From positions 1 to 36,264 of the forward strand of contig DYIG01000001.1 in assembly GCA_020723725.1 (NCBI GenBank): DNA of 36,264 nt, written 5' to 3'. A model generated the notes under the pieces. It saw only the letters and a list, made by a program, of their open reading frames with translations, was not told the DNA's origin and did no database searches. Of the stretch, positions 8,684-16,903 are shown in pieces (within the stretch, counting starts at the first letter, position 1; the number at the start of each line of letters is the position of its first letter). Source of the stretch: Thermaerobacter marianensis. GTDB taxonomy: Bacteria > Bacillota > Sulfobacillia > DYIH01 > DYIG01. A program made the position numbers and the translations under genes.

Positions 8684-9607
8684 TTATTCTTCGCGAATGA
8701 TTTTTGATTTCCTGTTCAGATCAACTCGAAATTCATCAAATTTCTGCCTTTTTTTTGCATCGATAACCTGCTTGGTTAAATCATCCTTAACTTCTTCGAA
8801 AGTAAACTGCTTTTCCGCTTGGTGATCCGTCACCTTCAGGATGTGGAACGCATAGTGACTCTTCACGATGGGGCTTATATCCCCCACCTTCAAGCTAAAC
8901 GCGACATCTTCGACTTCTTGAACCAGGCCCCCCTTTCGGGTAACATAACCGCGGTCGCCACCATCCTTAACTTTGAACTGTTTGGCCACCTCGGCGAAAT
9001 CCTTACCTTCTTGAAGGGCTTCAGCTGCCTTCTTTGCCTCTGCAAGGCTATTGACCTTAATCTCAAGGAGCCTTACTCGTTCAGGCTGTATAAAACGCTC
9101 CTTATTTTCATCGTAGATCTTTTTGACTTCGGCATTATCCGTCTTTACGTCTTTGGTGACATTCTCAAATAGTGCCCTCTGGGTCATCATTTTGACTAAA
9201 ATATCCTTTAAATCGGCTTCAGTAAGACCAGCCTTTGTAAGACCGGCCTTGTACTTGGCCTTATCCCCCTTGAAAACATCCTTCTGGAGGTACGTCAACA
9301 TTTCTTTGTACTGCTTGTCCACTTCTTTCTCGTTTAGCTTAACACCGCGTTTTTTGGCCTCTTGAATAAGCACCTGCTCGTCAATCATGGTGTCAAGGAT
9401 CTGGCCGCGGGCATTTTGATAATCGGTGCCCTTCAGCTGATGGCCATAGATAAGCTCAAAATAGGCGATCCTTTTTTCAAGGTCCTGCATGGTTATTGGC
9501 GTTCCATTGACGCTGGCCGCCCTAGGGCCCTGGTTACATCCACTAACAAAGAGCATTGATGCCAGGATAAGCGCAAGAACTGCATATAGCCCTTGGATTC
9601 GACGCAA
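8684..9607 (-). CDS. Lipoprotein peptidyl-prolyl isomerase of the PpiC/SurA/PrsA type, module 1
   Basis: This 307-residue protein has a signal peptide with lipobox F-V-S-G-C (Cys at about 24), so it should be tethered to the outer face of the membrane like PrsA. A SurA_N-like helical domain (about 33-165), with L-D-T-M-I-D-E-Q-V-L-I-Q-E-A, is followed by a parvulin domain (about 175-275) with the F-A-E-V-A-K-Q-F, G-G-x-x-G-Y-V and H-I-L-K-V motifs. Such proteins catalyse proline isomerisation and chaperone exported proteins. The start is a TTG at 9607 with GAAGGAG upstream. It is first in the set foldase-TPR-NHL-lipoprotein and has its own predicted promoter, so I infer that it folds cytochrome A or its relatives. 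Confidence 0.9.
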   Translation of the reverse strand: MRRIQGLYAVLALILASMLFVSGCNQGPRAASVNGTPITMQDLEKRIAYFELIYGHQLKGTDYQNARGQILDTMIDEQVLIQEAKKRGVKLNEKEVDKQYKEMLTYLQKDVFKGDKAKYKAGLTKAGLTEADLKDILVKMMTQRALFENVTKDVKTDNAEVKKIYDENKERFIQPERVRLLEIKVNSLAEAKKAAEALQEGKDFAEVAKQFKVKDGGDRGYVTRKGGLVQEVEDVAFSLKVGDISPIVKSHYAFHILKVTDHQAEKQFTFEEVKDDLTKQVIDAKKRQKFDEFRVDLNRKSKIIREE

Positions 9608-9699
9608 ATTCCTAGTCTCCTTCCACTATGAATACCGCTGCACATATATAAAGAATAGCACTTTTTGCTTATAATGTAGCGCTTTATCTTTTTACGTTA

Positions 9700-9728
9700 A
9701 CTATTGCCTATTAATGTAACTATGTCAA
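9700..9728 (-). promoter_or_regulatory. Predicted promoter of accessory module 1
   Basis: On the minus strand a perfect -35 box TTGACA (9723-9728) and a -10 box AATAGT (9700-9705) are 17 bp apart. Transcription would start near 9693, about 85 nt before the foldase start. The rest of 9608-9842 is AT-rich and I see no gene in it. Together with the terminator at 9843-9875 this separates the accessory genes from cytochrome A. Confidence 0.5.
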
Positions 9729-9842
9729 TGTTAGATCTTTTTCCAAATACCCCGCCTGAAAACGTAAGCAAAGTTAAACTATCAAATATCATCGGATTCG
9801 TCGAGATATGTTAAATAGTCATATTGGATAGTTAAACTGAAT

Positions 9843-9875
9843 AAAAAAAGCAGAGGGTCGAATTAGACCCTCTGC
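9843..9875 (-). terminator. Intrinsic terminator of cytochrome A
   Basis: A 10-bp perfect stem, GCAGAGGGTC (9850-9859) with GACCCTCTGC (9866-9875), has a 6-base loop and is followed on the minus strand by seven T. It begins about 20 bp after the stop codon of the hexaheme gene. Confidence 0.9.
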
Positions 9876-9895
9876 CTTGCAACCTTACAACTTGC

Positions 9896-12070
9896 TTACT
9901 TCCAACCCTTCCTGGTTACGCTGTGACACCTGTAGCAGGAGGACGCCATCGGGTTGAACCTCGCGAGGGCGGAGCTCACACCGAACTGAGTCCAGTACTT
10001 GGTGTCGTTGACCCAGTACTTCGGCTGGGTTTCGTAACGCGGATCGATGGCAGAGCTGCCCGGGTGAGTGGCTTCGCCATTGCTGCTATTGATGTTGGCA
10101 TTGTCAGCATCCCTGTTCCAGAGGTAGCCGGTGATGTTATCACGCGACACACCGGTGGAATCGTTCACATCGCCATTGGCGTAAGCAACCTCGATGCGCT
10201 CGGAGCCGGAGCCGTGAGGCACGTGGCAGCTCAAGCAGGTCATCATATTCTGCTGGTAGGAACCGGAGGCATCCTGTTCCAGCTGACCTTCGAGCGGGAG
10301 GATCGGATCCTGGACGCGGGTCTGGCCTACGCCCTGGCAGCTGGCGAGCTGCAGAGAATTCGGATCAGGATTACCCGCGGCATCATAACCAAACGGGTTG
10401 TTGAGGGAGTCATCGTCACCCGTACAAATGTCACCGGTTTCAGCGGCAACCGGACCATCGATGAGTTTACCCTCTTCCCAAGCGCCCATGGCTTCGGTGT
10501 TGATCGGGTGCTTGTGCTGGCCAAGGACCTTCTCCATCACAGCGGGCGACCAGTCACCATTCGGATCTTTGTAGTTGGCAAGACCCATGTTGCCGGTGCC
10601 GTAGCCATTGCTGTAGGTGAAGTAGCCGATCGGGCCAGTGCCGGAGTTGGTCTGCTGAGCAGTTTGCCAACCGGACATGTTGGTACCATCCGGATAGACA
10701 TAGTTGTCACGGGCGATGCGGGCTTCATGCCACGCGAAGGCACGGTGACAGGCGGTACAGAAGGTGGTCATACCACCCATCGGCTGTACCTCTTTACAAC
10801 GTCCGCCGGTCGGTGAGGTGCTGTCTACTACCCAAGAACCTTCCATCGCACCTTCACACGCAGCCTGAGCAGCAGCGGATGAAGCGAAAGCAACCGGGTC
10901 TTCGTAGTGCGGATCGTAGAAGATCGTCACAGAGTTACCACCAGAGAGGAACTTGGTGTACATAGCGCGACCTTCCCAGACACCACGATCGGAGCTGGCA
11001 TCGGTCTTGGAGGTATCAACTTCAGATACGCCACGGACCACGATGTTGTGGCGGTCGTTGATCACGCCGCGAAGGATACGGTAGTTCTTGGAACGGTTGT
11101 GAGGCTCGTGGCAGGAGGAGCAAACCAACCAGCTGCCCCAGTTGTAGCTGACATACTTGTAGTCGGTATCCTTCGGCTTGGCCTGGGTCGAATCCTCGAG
11201 GAGCCAGCCGCTACCAGGAGCCATCCAGATACGGGCGGAACCGCTGGCGATCTTGTCTTTCAGGCGCTGCTGGGTTTCATCCAGGTTGTCACCGGGGCTG
11301 GCGGCACGCATCACGTTGTGAGCAGAGGTGAGCTGCACACCGGAACCAGCCTTGAGGCGGTCACCGAACGGACCGGCAGCAGCATAGGCCTTGTCGGCCC
11401 AGCTATTGCCGAGGCGGACATAGCCACGGACCTCGTCGTACTTGGAACCGGTACCATCATGGCAGGTTCCGCAGAGGTCGGTAACGGTTGGACCCTTCAG
11501 GAGCTTCTTGGCCTTGGAGCTGTGGAGCCCGTGACAGGCAGTACAGGCGTTGGTGTACTCGGAGTAGTTACCGTGCCTGTTCTGCGTTGGCGGGAACGCA
11601 GCTGCCACAACATACTTGTTGAGGTTCGGATCCACGTCGGTGCTGGCGCCTACATAGTAGTAGTACTCTTCGTAAGCAGCCACGCTGGCATCATCATAGG
11701 TAACGTAGGCGTACCTATCATTAGCCCACTTATCGGTGCTCCACTCAGAGCCACAGGAGTTGAGGGTGGCTGTCTGAGTGCCACTGGCATCCTCAGAAAC
11801 ACTAACAGAACAGCTTGAGACGGCATTAAAGGAACGGCCATCATTACGCGTATGCTTATAGACAGTGTAGGTAACACTAGAACCGGTATTAGATTCAACG
11901 GGGGTAAACATTATGGTAACTTTAGACCCTGTATCGGTGCTGGAGACGATTGCTCTGGTATCATCAGGCCCGGCCTCACCGGGGACATCGCCGTTTGCAC
12001 CGGCGAACGCCGCGGAGGCAAGGAGCAGAGAACCAAGGGCTACTAGAGCGGATAGCAGGAATTTACGCAT
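9896..12070 (-). CDS. Secreted hexaheme c-type cytochrome A
   Basis: The mature protein should carry six c-type hemes: CXXCH at residues about 176 (CTACH), 200 (CGTCH), 317 (CSSCH), 438 (CTACH), 612 (CLSCH) and 712 (CYRCH), counted from the ATG at 12070. That start gives a textbook signal peptide ending A-S-A-A-F-A. An in-frame ATG at 12148 would add 26 residues. Between the signal peptide and heme 1 is a beta-rich, fibronectin-III-like domain of about 150 residues (V-Y-K-H ... E-Y-Y-Y-Y-V). Heme 1 is followed by G-L-H-S-S and heme 5 by V-P-H-G-S, giving extra His that could be axial ligands. Three pairs of non-heme Cys may form disulfides. There is no anchor or sorting signal. Genes B-E encode paralogs. 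Likely role: extracellular electron carrier, perhaps filament-forming; this is inference. Confidence 0.92.
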   Translation of the reverse strand: MRKFLLSALVALGSLLLASAAFAGANGDVPGEAGPDDTRAIVSSTDTGSKVTIMFTPVESNTGSSVTYTVYKHTRNDGRSFNAVSSCSVSVSEDASGTQTATLNSCGSEWSTDKWANDRYAYVTYDDASVAAYEEYYYYVGASTDVDPNLNKYVVAAAFPPTQNRHGNYSEYTNACTACHGLHSSKAKKLLKGPTVTDLCGTCHDGTGSKYDEVRGYVRLGNSWADKAYAAAGPFGDRLKAGSGVQLTSAHNVMRAASPGDNLDETQQRLKDKIASGSARIWMAPGSGWLLEDSTQAKPKDTDYKYVSYNWGSWLVCSSCHEPHNRSKNYRILRGVINDRHNIVVRGVSEVDTSKTDASSDRGVWEGRAMYTKFLSGGNSVTIFYDPHYEDPVAFASSAAAQAACEGAMEGSWVVDSTSPTGGRCKEVQPMGGMTTFCTACHRAFAWHEARIARDNYVYPDGTNMSGWQTAQQTNSGTGPIGYFTYSNGYGTGNMGLANYKDPNGDWSPAVMEKVLGQHKHPINTEAMGAWEEGKLIDGPVAAETGDICTGDDDSLNNPFGYDAAGNPDPNSLQLASCQGVGQTRVQDPILPLEGQLEQDASGSYQQNMMTCLSCHVPHGSGSERIEVAYANGDVNDSTGVSRDNITGYLWNRDADNANINSSNGEATHPGSSAIDPRYETQPKYWVNDTKYWTQFGVSSALARFNPMASSCYRCHSVTRKGWK

Positions 12071-12173
12071 TATTAAAGGGGCACCTCCTCTAAGATTTTG
12101 CAAACTAATAAATCGAACTAACTTATGGAATGAACCACCGTTAGACATTTCTCATTTTCACCTCCTCTCTGGC
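12071..12173 (-). promoter_or_regulatory. Two tandem strong ribosome binding sites ahead of cytochrome A
   Basis: Two perfect AGGAGGTG sites lie at 12159-12166 and 12082-12089. The first is ideally spaced for an ATG at 12155 that encodes only M-R-N-V and a stop; the same site also precedes an in-frame ATG at 12148. The second leads to the ATG at 12070 before the signal peptide. A small hairpin (GCCTG 12172-12176 with CAGGC 12188-12192) lies just upstream of the first site. Cytochromes C and D have the same doubled arrangement. Confidence 0.6.
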
Positions 12174-12322
12174 CTGAAGCGGCGTACCAGGCGCAAAAGA
12201 AACACAAACAAATAAATAAGAGTCGCTCTCTAATTAAGCAAAACGGCGAAATATATATCGAAATTTCTAGTTGCTTAATTTAGGCACAAAAATTGGACAG
12301 AAATACCTAGTCCTCAAATCTC

Positions 12323-12350
12323 ATTTTAACCTGAAGTGCATGGTTGTCAA
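12323..12350 (-). promoter_or_regulatory. Predicted strong sigma-A promoter of cytochrome A
   Basis: On the minus strand a perfect TTGACA -35 box (12345-12350) and TAAAAT -10 box (12323-12328) are separated by 16 bp. The start would be near 12316, leaving a leader of about 160 nt before the first ribosome binding site. Confidence 0.65.
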
Positions 12351-12377
12351 GGTATTCTGTGGATAACGACCTTTTAA

Positions 12378-12406
12378 TTGCTAAAAAGCCCGGGAGATGC
12401 TAATAT
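12378..12406 (+). promoter_or_regulatory. Predicted promoter of cytochrome B
   Basis: TTGCTA (12378-12383) and TAATAT (12401-12406) are separated by 17 bp on the plus strand. The start would be near 12413, about 80 nt before the ATG of cytochrome B. Both boxes match the consensus at four of six positions. Confidence 0.4.
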
Positions 12407-12491
12407 AAAGAGGATTTAACCTAGTACTTTCTGTTTATTTTTTATTAGTTTAATTGACGTGGCCCGATTTCTAATTTAAGGAGTCACGCAT

Positions 12492-14501
12492 ATGTTTTAT
12501 TCTCTATTGCTTAAGAGCAAGAGTCCAAAGAAACTTCTGACCCGCCAAGCATCCATCCTATTTTGGTTTGGCGTCTTTTGTCTTTATATCATTTTCATTT
12601 CTTCTGACAACTCATTGGCATTGAGCGCCAGCCCCGGATTCGCAGGGGAACTCGGACCTGTGGACACAAAGGCGATTGTCAACCGGACCAGTGGAGGGAG
12701 CCTGGCGGTGAAGGTATTGTTCACCCCTGATAAAGGCGCCGGTAACTATTCTGTCTATAGATATGCCCTCTACGGGGCCGACAACCCCTCGAGCCCCGCG
12801 AATATATGGAAGCGATCCTTTGACCAGCAGTCGGCTTGCACTGTTACCGGTGTTGGGTCTGACACAGATCTAGGGGTAGTTACTTACGTGTATCTGGATA
12901 ACGGATGCACCTCATCCGGCTGGTCTGTGGATGACCAGTATAAATATGTGGTCTTTACGGATCCCAATGTTGAGGCATATAACGAGTACTATTACTATGT
13001 GGCATATGAAACTGACCCAACTGCAGAACCCATCCCTCAGCCCGTATTCAACAACGGGAACTGGGTCCCATCGGGCCTGCATGACCTGAATAGGTATGTG
13101 GTGGCAGCAGCCTTTCCACCGACCCAGACACGCCATGGCAACTATTCGGAATATACCAATGCCTGCAATGCATGCCACGGTCTGCACAGCTCAAAGCACG
13201 TAAAACTGCTAAAGGGGCCAACGAGTACTGACCTTTGCGGGACCTGTCACGATGGTACAGGATCAAAATACGATGAAGTGCGTGGCAGGGTCCGGAAAAG
13301 CAATAGCTGGGCTGATTCAGAGTATGCTGCCGCAGGACCCTTTGGTAACCGGCTAAAACACAACAGCGGTATCAGCACAACTTCGGCTCACAACGTCACC
13401 CGGGTCAAGTGGGAGTTTGTGCAGAATAACAATGAGATGGGCGACATGCTGGATGACTCCGGGGCCTTTGATTTCTCAGCGCGGATCTGGCAGGCGCCAG
13501 GTTATTACTATGGCGGGGATTCCGACTCCCCGAAAAAATGGCTCTCCTGCATCTCTTGCCATGAACCCCATAATAAATATAAGAATTACAGGCTCTTAAA
13601 AGGCGAGATCAACGGTCGCAAGAACATCATTGTGCGAGGAGTCAGTGCTACCAACGTTTATTCCGGCGACGGCAACCCCTATGAGAGAGGGGAATGGGAA
13701 AAACGATACATGTACACCAAGTTCCTTTCAGGTGGAAACAGCACCGACAGCACCGTAAGCGGCATGGGTGGCGTTGTTTCCTTCTGCACCGCGTGTCACT
13801 CTGCCTTTGCCGTGGGAGCCAGTTCACAGTCTGATCCCAGCTTGGGGATATATGTCGCCCCCACAAGCGACAACTTCAATTGCAGCGGCGGGGATTGCAC
13901 GAAGAGTCAGGACCAGGTTGCCTCAGACGCCGAACGGATCCCACCCGGGACCCACAAGCACCCTGTCGGGGTGGAGGCAGCCTATGCCCCTGCGGTAGAT
14001 GGGCCGCTCAACGAATTTGGTGAAGTCTGCACCATGAATAAACAGACTGCGTTAAGCGATGACTGCAAGCAAGGTAGGGTAATCGACCCGATACTGCCGC
14101 TGGAAGGCCAGAAGGAATCAAAATCTGGCCCTACGGCGTATCGTCGCAACCTCGTGATGTGCTTGAGCTGCCATGTGCCACATGGTTCCGGTTCAGAACG
14201 ACTTGAAGTAGCATGGAAAAACAATAACCTCAATGACACTCAAAATGGACTTCGTGATGCTATCACCGGCTACCTGTGGAACCGGAACGTTCCCGACCAG
14301 AGCGCCATGGGGAGCCAGGAATACAAGCACCCTGATTCGCCAGGGCAGGCCGACCCGCAGTTTGGCACAGGGTCACAGGAACCCAGGTTCTGGGTTGCGA
14401 ACTCACCCTACTGGACGCAATACGGCTTCAGTTCCGCATTGTCACGGTTCAATCCAATGGCCTCCGCATGTTACCGCTGCCACAGCAGGACTAAAAAGTA
14501 A
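12492..14501 (+). CDS. Secreted hexaheme c-type cytochrome B
   Basis: This 669-residue paralog of A, C, D and E is the only one on the plus strand. Six CXXCH motifs begin at residues about 225 (CNACH), 249 (CGTCH), 353 (CISCH), 432 (CTACH), 557 (CLSCH) and 660 (CYRCH). The ATG at 12492 follows AAGGAG at good spacing. The N-terminus has a basic region and a long hydrophobic stretch (about 20-45) ending near S-L-A-L-S-A, a signal peptide or possibly an uncleaved anchor. A fibronectin-III-like region lies between it and heme 1. Three non-heme Cys pairs match those of A and C. The closest paralog is C: both have the same text around hemes 1-2 (H-S-S-K-H-V-K-L-L-K). It has no accessory genes behind it and appears to be monocistronic, so it may use those of module 1 or 2. 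Confidence 0.92.
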   Translation: MFYSLLLKSKSPKKLLTRQASILFWFGVFCLYIIFISSDNSLALSASPGFAGELGPVDTKAIVNRTSGGSLAVKVLFTPDKGAGNYSVYRYALYGADNPSSPANIWKRSFDQQSACTVTGVGSDTDLGVVTYVYLDNGCTSSGWSVDDQYKYVVFTDPNVEAYNEYYYYVAYETDPTAEPIPQPVFNNGNWVPSGLHDLNRYVVAAAFPPTQTRHGNYSEYTNACNACHGLHSSKHVKLLKGPTSTDLCGTCHDGTGSKYDEVRGRVRKSNSWADSEYAAAGPFGNRLKHNSGISTTSAHNVTRVKWEFVQNNNEMGDMLDDSGAFDFSARIWQAPGYYYGGDSDSPKKWLSCISCHEPHNKYKNYRLLKGEINGRKNIIVRGVSATNVYSGDGNPYERGEWEKRYMYTKFLSGGNSTDSTVSGMGGVVSFCTACHSAFAVGASSQSDPSLGIYVAPTSDNFNCSGGDCTKSQDQVASDAERIPPGTHKHPVGVEAAYAPAVDGPLNEFGEVCTMNKQTALSDDCKQGRVIDPILPLEGQKESKSGPTAYRRNLVMCLSCHVPHGSGSERLEVAWKNNNLNDTQNGLRDAITGYLWNRNVPDQSAMGSQEYKHPDSPGQADPQFGTGSQEPRFWVANSPYWTQYGFSSALSRFNPMASACYRCHSRTKK

Positions 14502-14526
14502 TACTAAAAAAAGTAAAAAGTAATAC
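14493..14526 (+). repeat. 12-bp direct repeat spanning the end of cytochrome B
   Basis: AAAAAGTAATAC occurs at 14493-14504 and again at 14515-14526, 22 bp apart. The first copy contains the last Lys codons and the TAA of cytochrome B. It looks like a small slippage duplication. No convincing terminator is seen between B and the convergent diguanylate cyclase gene. Confidence 0.6.
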
Positions 14527-14531
14527 GAGGG

Positions 14532-15701
14532 CTACCCGTTTTTACGGTCTTCCTGGCTGCTCTCGGAAAAGGGGTCAGTGTTTCTTATAGGAGAGGCGGC
14601 GGTGTATAATTTAACGACGTTTCTGCCTGAATGCTTAGCGTTATATAGAGCGGCATCGGCACGCTCAACCAACTCTCCAACGGTGGATGCATCGTCCGGC
14701 ATAACGGCTATGCCGGCGGAAATGGTGAGGATCCCATTTGGCTGGGACTCCTGTCCCTTAAAGGGGTGTTCTTCAACTGCCTCGCGGATCCGTTCGGCGA
14801 CTCCGTATGCTTCAGCCCGCGTGGTTCGAGGGAGAATAATGCCGAATTCCTCCCCCCCGTACCGGCAGACAATATCCGTTTCGCGGCACTTTTCCACCAT
14901 GATACCGGTGATCTCGCGTAAAAGCCGGTCGCCCTCTCTGTGACCATGGGTGTCGTTATACCGCTTGAAGTGGTCGATATCGACCATAATAACGGCAAGG
15001 GACGTGTTTTTATCTTTGGCTTCCTTTAATAACTCCTCGAGCCGTTCGTAGAAGTAACGGTTGTTGTAGGCGGTTGTCAGGGAGTCCGTGTAAGAAAGAC
15101 GGGCCAATAACTCATTGGTGGAGGCCAATTCCTTGGCCGACGACTCCAATTCGCGCTTCATGATAAGCAGCTTCTCGTGCAACTGAACCATTGTGTTGAA
15201 CCGATAGTACCCAAAGACATAAATGGCGCTGAACACCACATGTATCCAAAAGGTCCCCATGTGAGGCGAACCGAGAAGCTCACGCCAGGCAATTACCGTC
15301 CCAATACCGTAAACGACCAAACACCAAACACTTGCCAATACGAGGTGACGAGTGCGGGATGTCAGGGAGTAAACCGACAGTACCTGCGCGGCAGGCATAA
15401 GCCAGAAGTCTTCCATTTCAGCAATACCCTTGACCATCCATAAAACAGTAACGACGGTATCCAATATAAAAGATACCGCCGTTCCATAACCAATGACATA
15501 CTTCTTCTGAAGGCAATACTTGGTTATAAAAAGGCTATACGCTGCTGTAACGAACAGCCAGGCCAATGTTATTGTTAAGTAGTACCCTGTGGCCAGTGCA
15601 GCACGGCCTCCGGAAGAGACCACCACCGGTAACAGGGCAATGCCAACGCCAATCCACTTCCATATTAATGCAGTACGGACGTCGGTTACTTCCAAAGCCA
15701 T
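14532..15701 (-). CDS. Membrane diguanylate cyclase (GGDEF domain)
   Basis: This 389-residue protein has about six hydrophobic helices in its first 180 residues, a short coiled linker, and a C-terminal GGDEF domain (about 215-370). The active-site motif is G-G-E-E-F at 282-286, with D-I-D-H-F-K-R-Y-N-D and G-H-R-E-G-D upstream, so it should make c-di-GMP from two GTP. An R-E-T-D at 273-276, exactly five residues before G-G-E-E-F, is a normal inhibitory I-site, so product feedback is likely. No EAL domain is present. The membrane part resembles no sensor that I can name. It begins 80 bp after the module 2 foldase gene, in the same direction, and converges with cytochrome B. This context suggests that c-di-GMP links surface attachment to cytochrome output, as it does in Geobacter. 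Confidence 0.93.
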   Translation of the reverse strand: MALEVTDVRTALIWKWIGVGIALLPVVVSSGGRAALATGYYLTITLAWLFVTAAYSLFITKYCLQKKYVIGYGTAVSFILDTVVTVLWMVKGIAEMEDFWLMPAAQVLSVYSLTSRTRHLVLASVWCLVVYGIGTVIAWRELLGSPHMGTFWIHVVFSAIYVFGYYRFNTMVQLHEKLLIMKRELESSAKELASTNELLARLSYTDSLTTAYNNRYFYERLEELLKEAKDKNTSLAVIMVDIDHFKRYNDTHGHREGDRLLREITGIMVEKCRETDIVCRYGGEEFGIILPRTTRAEAYGVAERIREAVEEHPFKGQESQPNGILTISAGIAVMPDDASTVGELVERADAALYNAKHSGRNVVKLYTAASPIRNTDPFSESSQEDRKNG

Positions 15702-15781
15702 TCTCTACACCCACCAATAAACCTCTATAGACCAACACATTATTGTATCGGGTACGAGACGGCGAGTTACAGCGTTCTCTG

Positions 15782-16801
15782 CTAGAACTTTTTAATTTTA
15801 GCTTTTTCTCTCAAATCGGCTATATACTTATCCCAGGCCGCCATCTTTTTCTGTTCCAGGATACCATTCGTTATCCTGTCCCTCACCTCTTCAAAGGAGA
15901 ATTCCTTTGCGGGCTTCAACTCTTCTACTTTAATAATGTGGTAACCAACCGCACTCTGGACCAGACCACTGGTCTGCCCGGCTTCAAGAGCGAAGGCAGT
16001 GTCCTCCACTTCCTTTACTATCTGCCCGGACCCTTTATAGAACGGTCCCATCAACTCACCCGGGGGAGGGCCCTGAATACCGCTGCTCCCACTGACCCCT
16101 GAATGGGTGGAATCCTGAGGTATGTTGGGTTTTTCGTTCTGGGGGGCATACTTTTTGGCGACTTCGACAAAGTCAGCCCCTCCCTTGAGTTCATCTAGGG
16201 CTCTCCTGGCTTCCTCTTCTGTGGACACCCGTATTTCGCGGTATTTAACAGACTCAGGCTCACGCATCTGGGCCTTATTGGCCTCGTAGTACTGCCTGGC
16301 CTCGTTCGGATCGAGCTTAATTCCCCCGGTGACCTTCTCATGAAGGCTACGGATTATCATTTCGTCCTTGACCATAGCCTTGAGATCTTCATCAGTGATA
16401 CCCGCTTGTTTCAACGCCATGTTAAGCCGTTGTACCGAACCGCCGTAGGCCCTATCCCTCATGATCGACTTCAACCGAGTGGTCTCTTTGCTTACATCCT
16501 CATCTTTTATCCTGATGCCCTGTTTCTTGGCCTCGGCAAGGGCAACATATTCGTCAATCATTTGTTCAGCCATGGCCGAACGGGCAGGACCCATCTCACT
16601 TCGGCTGAACTGATGCCCGTAGGCGATCTGAAACAAAGCGAGTCTCTGCTCGATCTGGCGATCGGTAATCTTCTTATAATTCACACTGGCGACCGGGTTG
16701 CCAGCGCTCTTCTTACCACCACCGTTTCCACCGCAAGCAGTCGTGACAAGAGCCACAGAAAGGGTTAAAACAAAAAATAGAGCCAGTTTATTCTTCCGCA
16801 A
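15782..16801 (-). CDS. Lipoprotein peptidyl-prolyl isomerase of the PpiC/SurA/PrsA type, module 2
   Basis: This 339-residue paralog of the foldase at 8684-9607 starts at a TTG (16801) behind GGGAG. Its lipobox is V-T-T-A-C (Cys at about 23). The SurA_N-like region (about 38-175) again has A-Y-G-H-Q-F and E-Q-M-I-D-E-Y. The parvulin domain (about 185-310) has F-V-E-V-A-K-K-Y and H-I-I-K-V. It differs by an insertion of roughly 28 residues rich in Pro, Ser and Gly within the parvulin domain, between the A-K-K-Y helix and the V-K-E-V-E-D segment. Here the foldase comes after the NHL gene rather than before TPR, and an extended -10 promoter precedes it. It should act outside the membrane on exported proteins, most likely cytochromes. 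Confidence 0.9.
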   Translation of the reverse strand: MRKNKLALFFVLTLSVALVTTACGGNGGGKKSAGNPVASVNYKKITDRQIEQRLALFQIAYGHQFSRSEMGPARSAMAEQMIDEYVALAEAKKQGIRIKDEDVSKETTRLKSIMRDRAYGGSVQRLNMALKQAGITDEDLKAMVKDEMIIRSLHEKVTGGIKLDPNEARQYYEANKAQMREPESVKYREIRVSTEEEARRALDELKGGADFVEVAKKYAPQNEKPNIPQDSTHSGVSGSSGIQGPPPGELMGPFYKGSGQIVKEVEDTAFALEAGQTSGLVQSAVGYHIIKVEELKPAKEFSFEEVRDRITNGILEQKKMAAWDKYIADLREKAKIKKF

Positions 16802-16876
16802 AGTATATAACTCCCTTTTTATAAAATAAAATCACAAAATAAGCCCCCCGCCAGCAGGAGGCAACTGGTTGTTAAC

Positions 16877-16885
16877 ATTATAACA
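16877..16885 (-). promoter_or_regulatory. Extended -10 promoter ahead of the module 2 foldase
   Basis: On the minus strand the sequence reads TGTTATAAT, a perfect TATAAT (16877-16882) with the TG of an extended -10. No good -35 box is seen 17 bp upstream. It lies in the 102-bp gap between the NHL and foldase genes, next to a GC-rich imperfect hairpin that might be a weak terminator for the NHL gene. Confidence 0.45.
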
Positions 16886-16903
16886 TATCGCAAATTGGAC
16901 ACC

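Larger units (their letters stand above)
12149..12491. other. Divergent intergenic region between cytochromes A and B
   Basis: This AT-rich region of about 340 bp holds no gene that I can support. It contains the leader of A (minus strand, from about 12316) and the back-to-back predicted promoters of A and B, whose -35 boxes are 27 bp apart. A shared regulator binding between 12351 and 12377 could control both. I looked for c-di-GMP riboswitch signatures here and found none. Confidence 0.6.

Noticed and set aside
12149..12491. c-di-GMP (GEMM-I) or cGAMP riboswitch upstream of the cytochromes
   Set aside because: I looked for the conserved GACGCAAAGCC-like core and the GNRA-capped stem in the leaders of A, B, C, D, F and G and found neither, even though such riboswitches precede cytochrome genes in Geobacter.
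14502..14531. Shared bidirectional terminator between cytochrome B and the diguanylate cyclase
   Set aside because: Only a 3-bp GGG/CCC stem and A/T runs are present, too weak to call.
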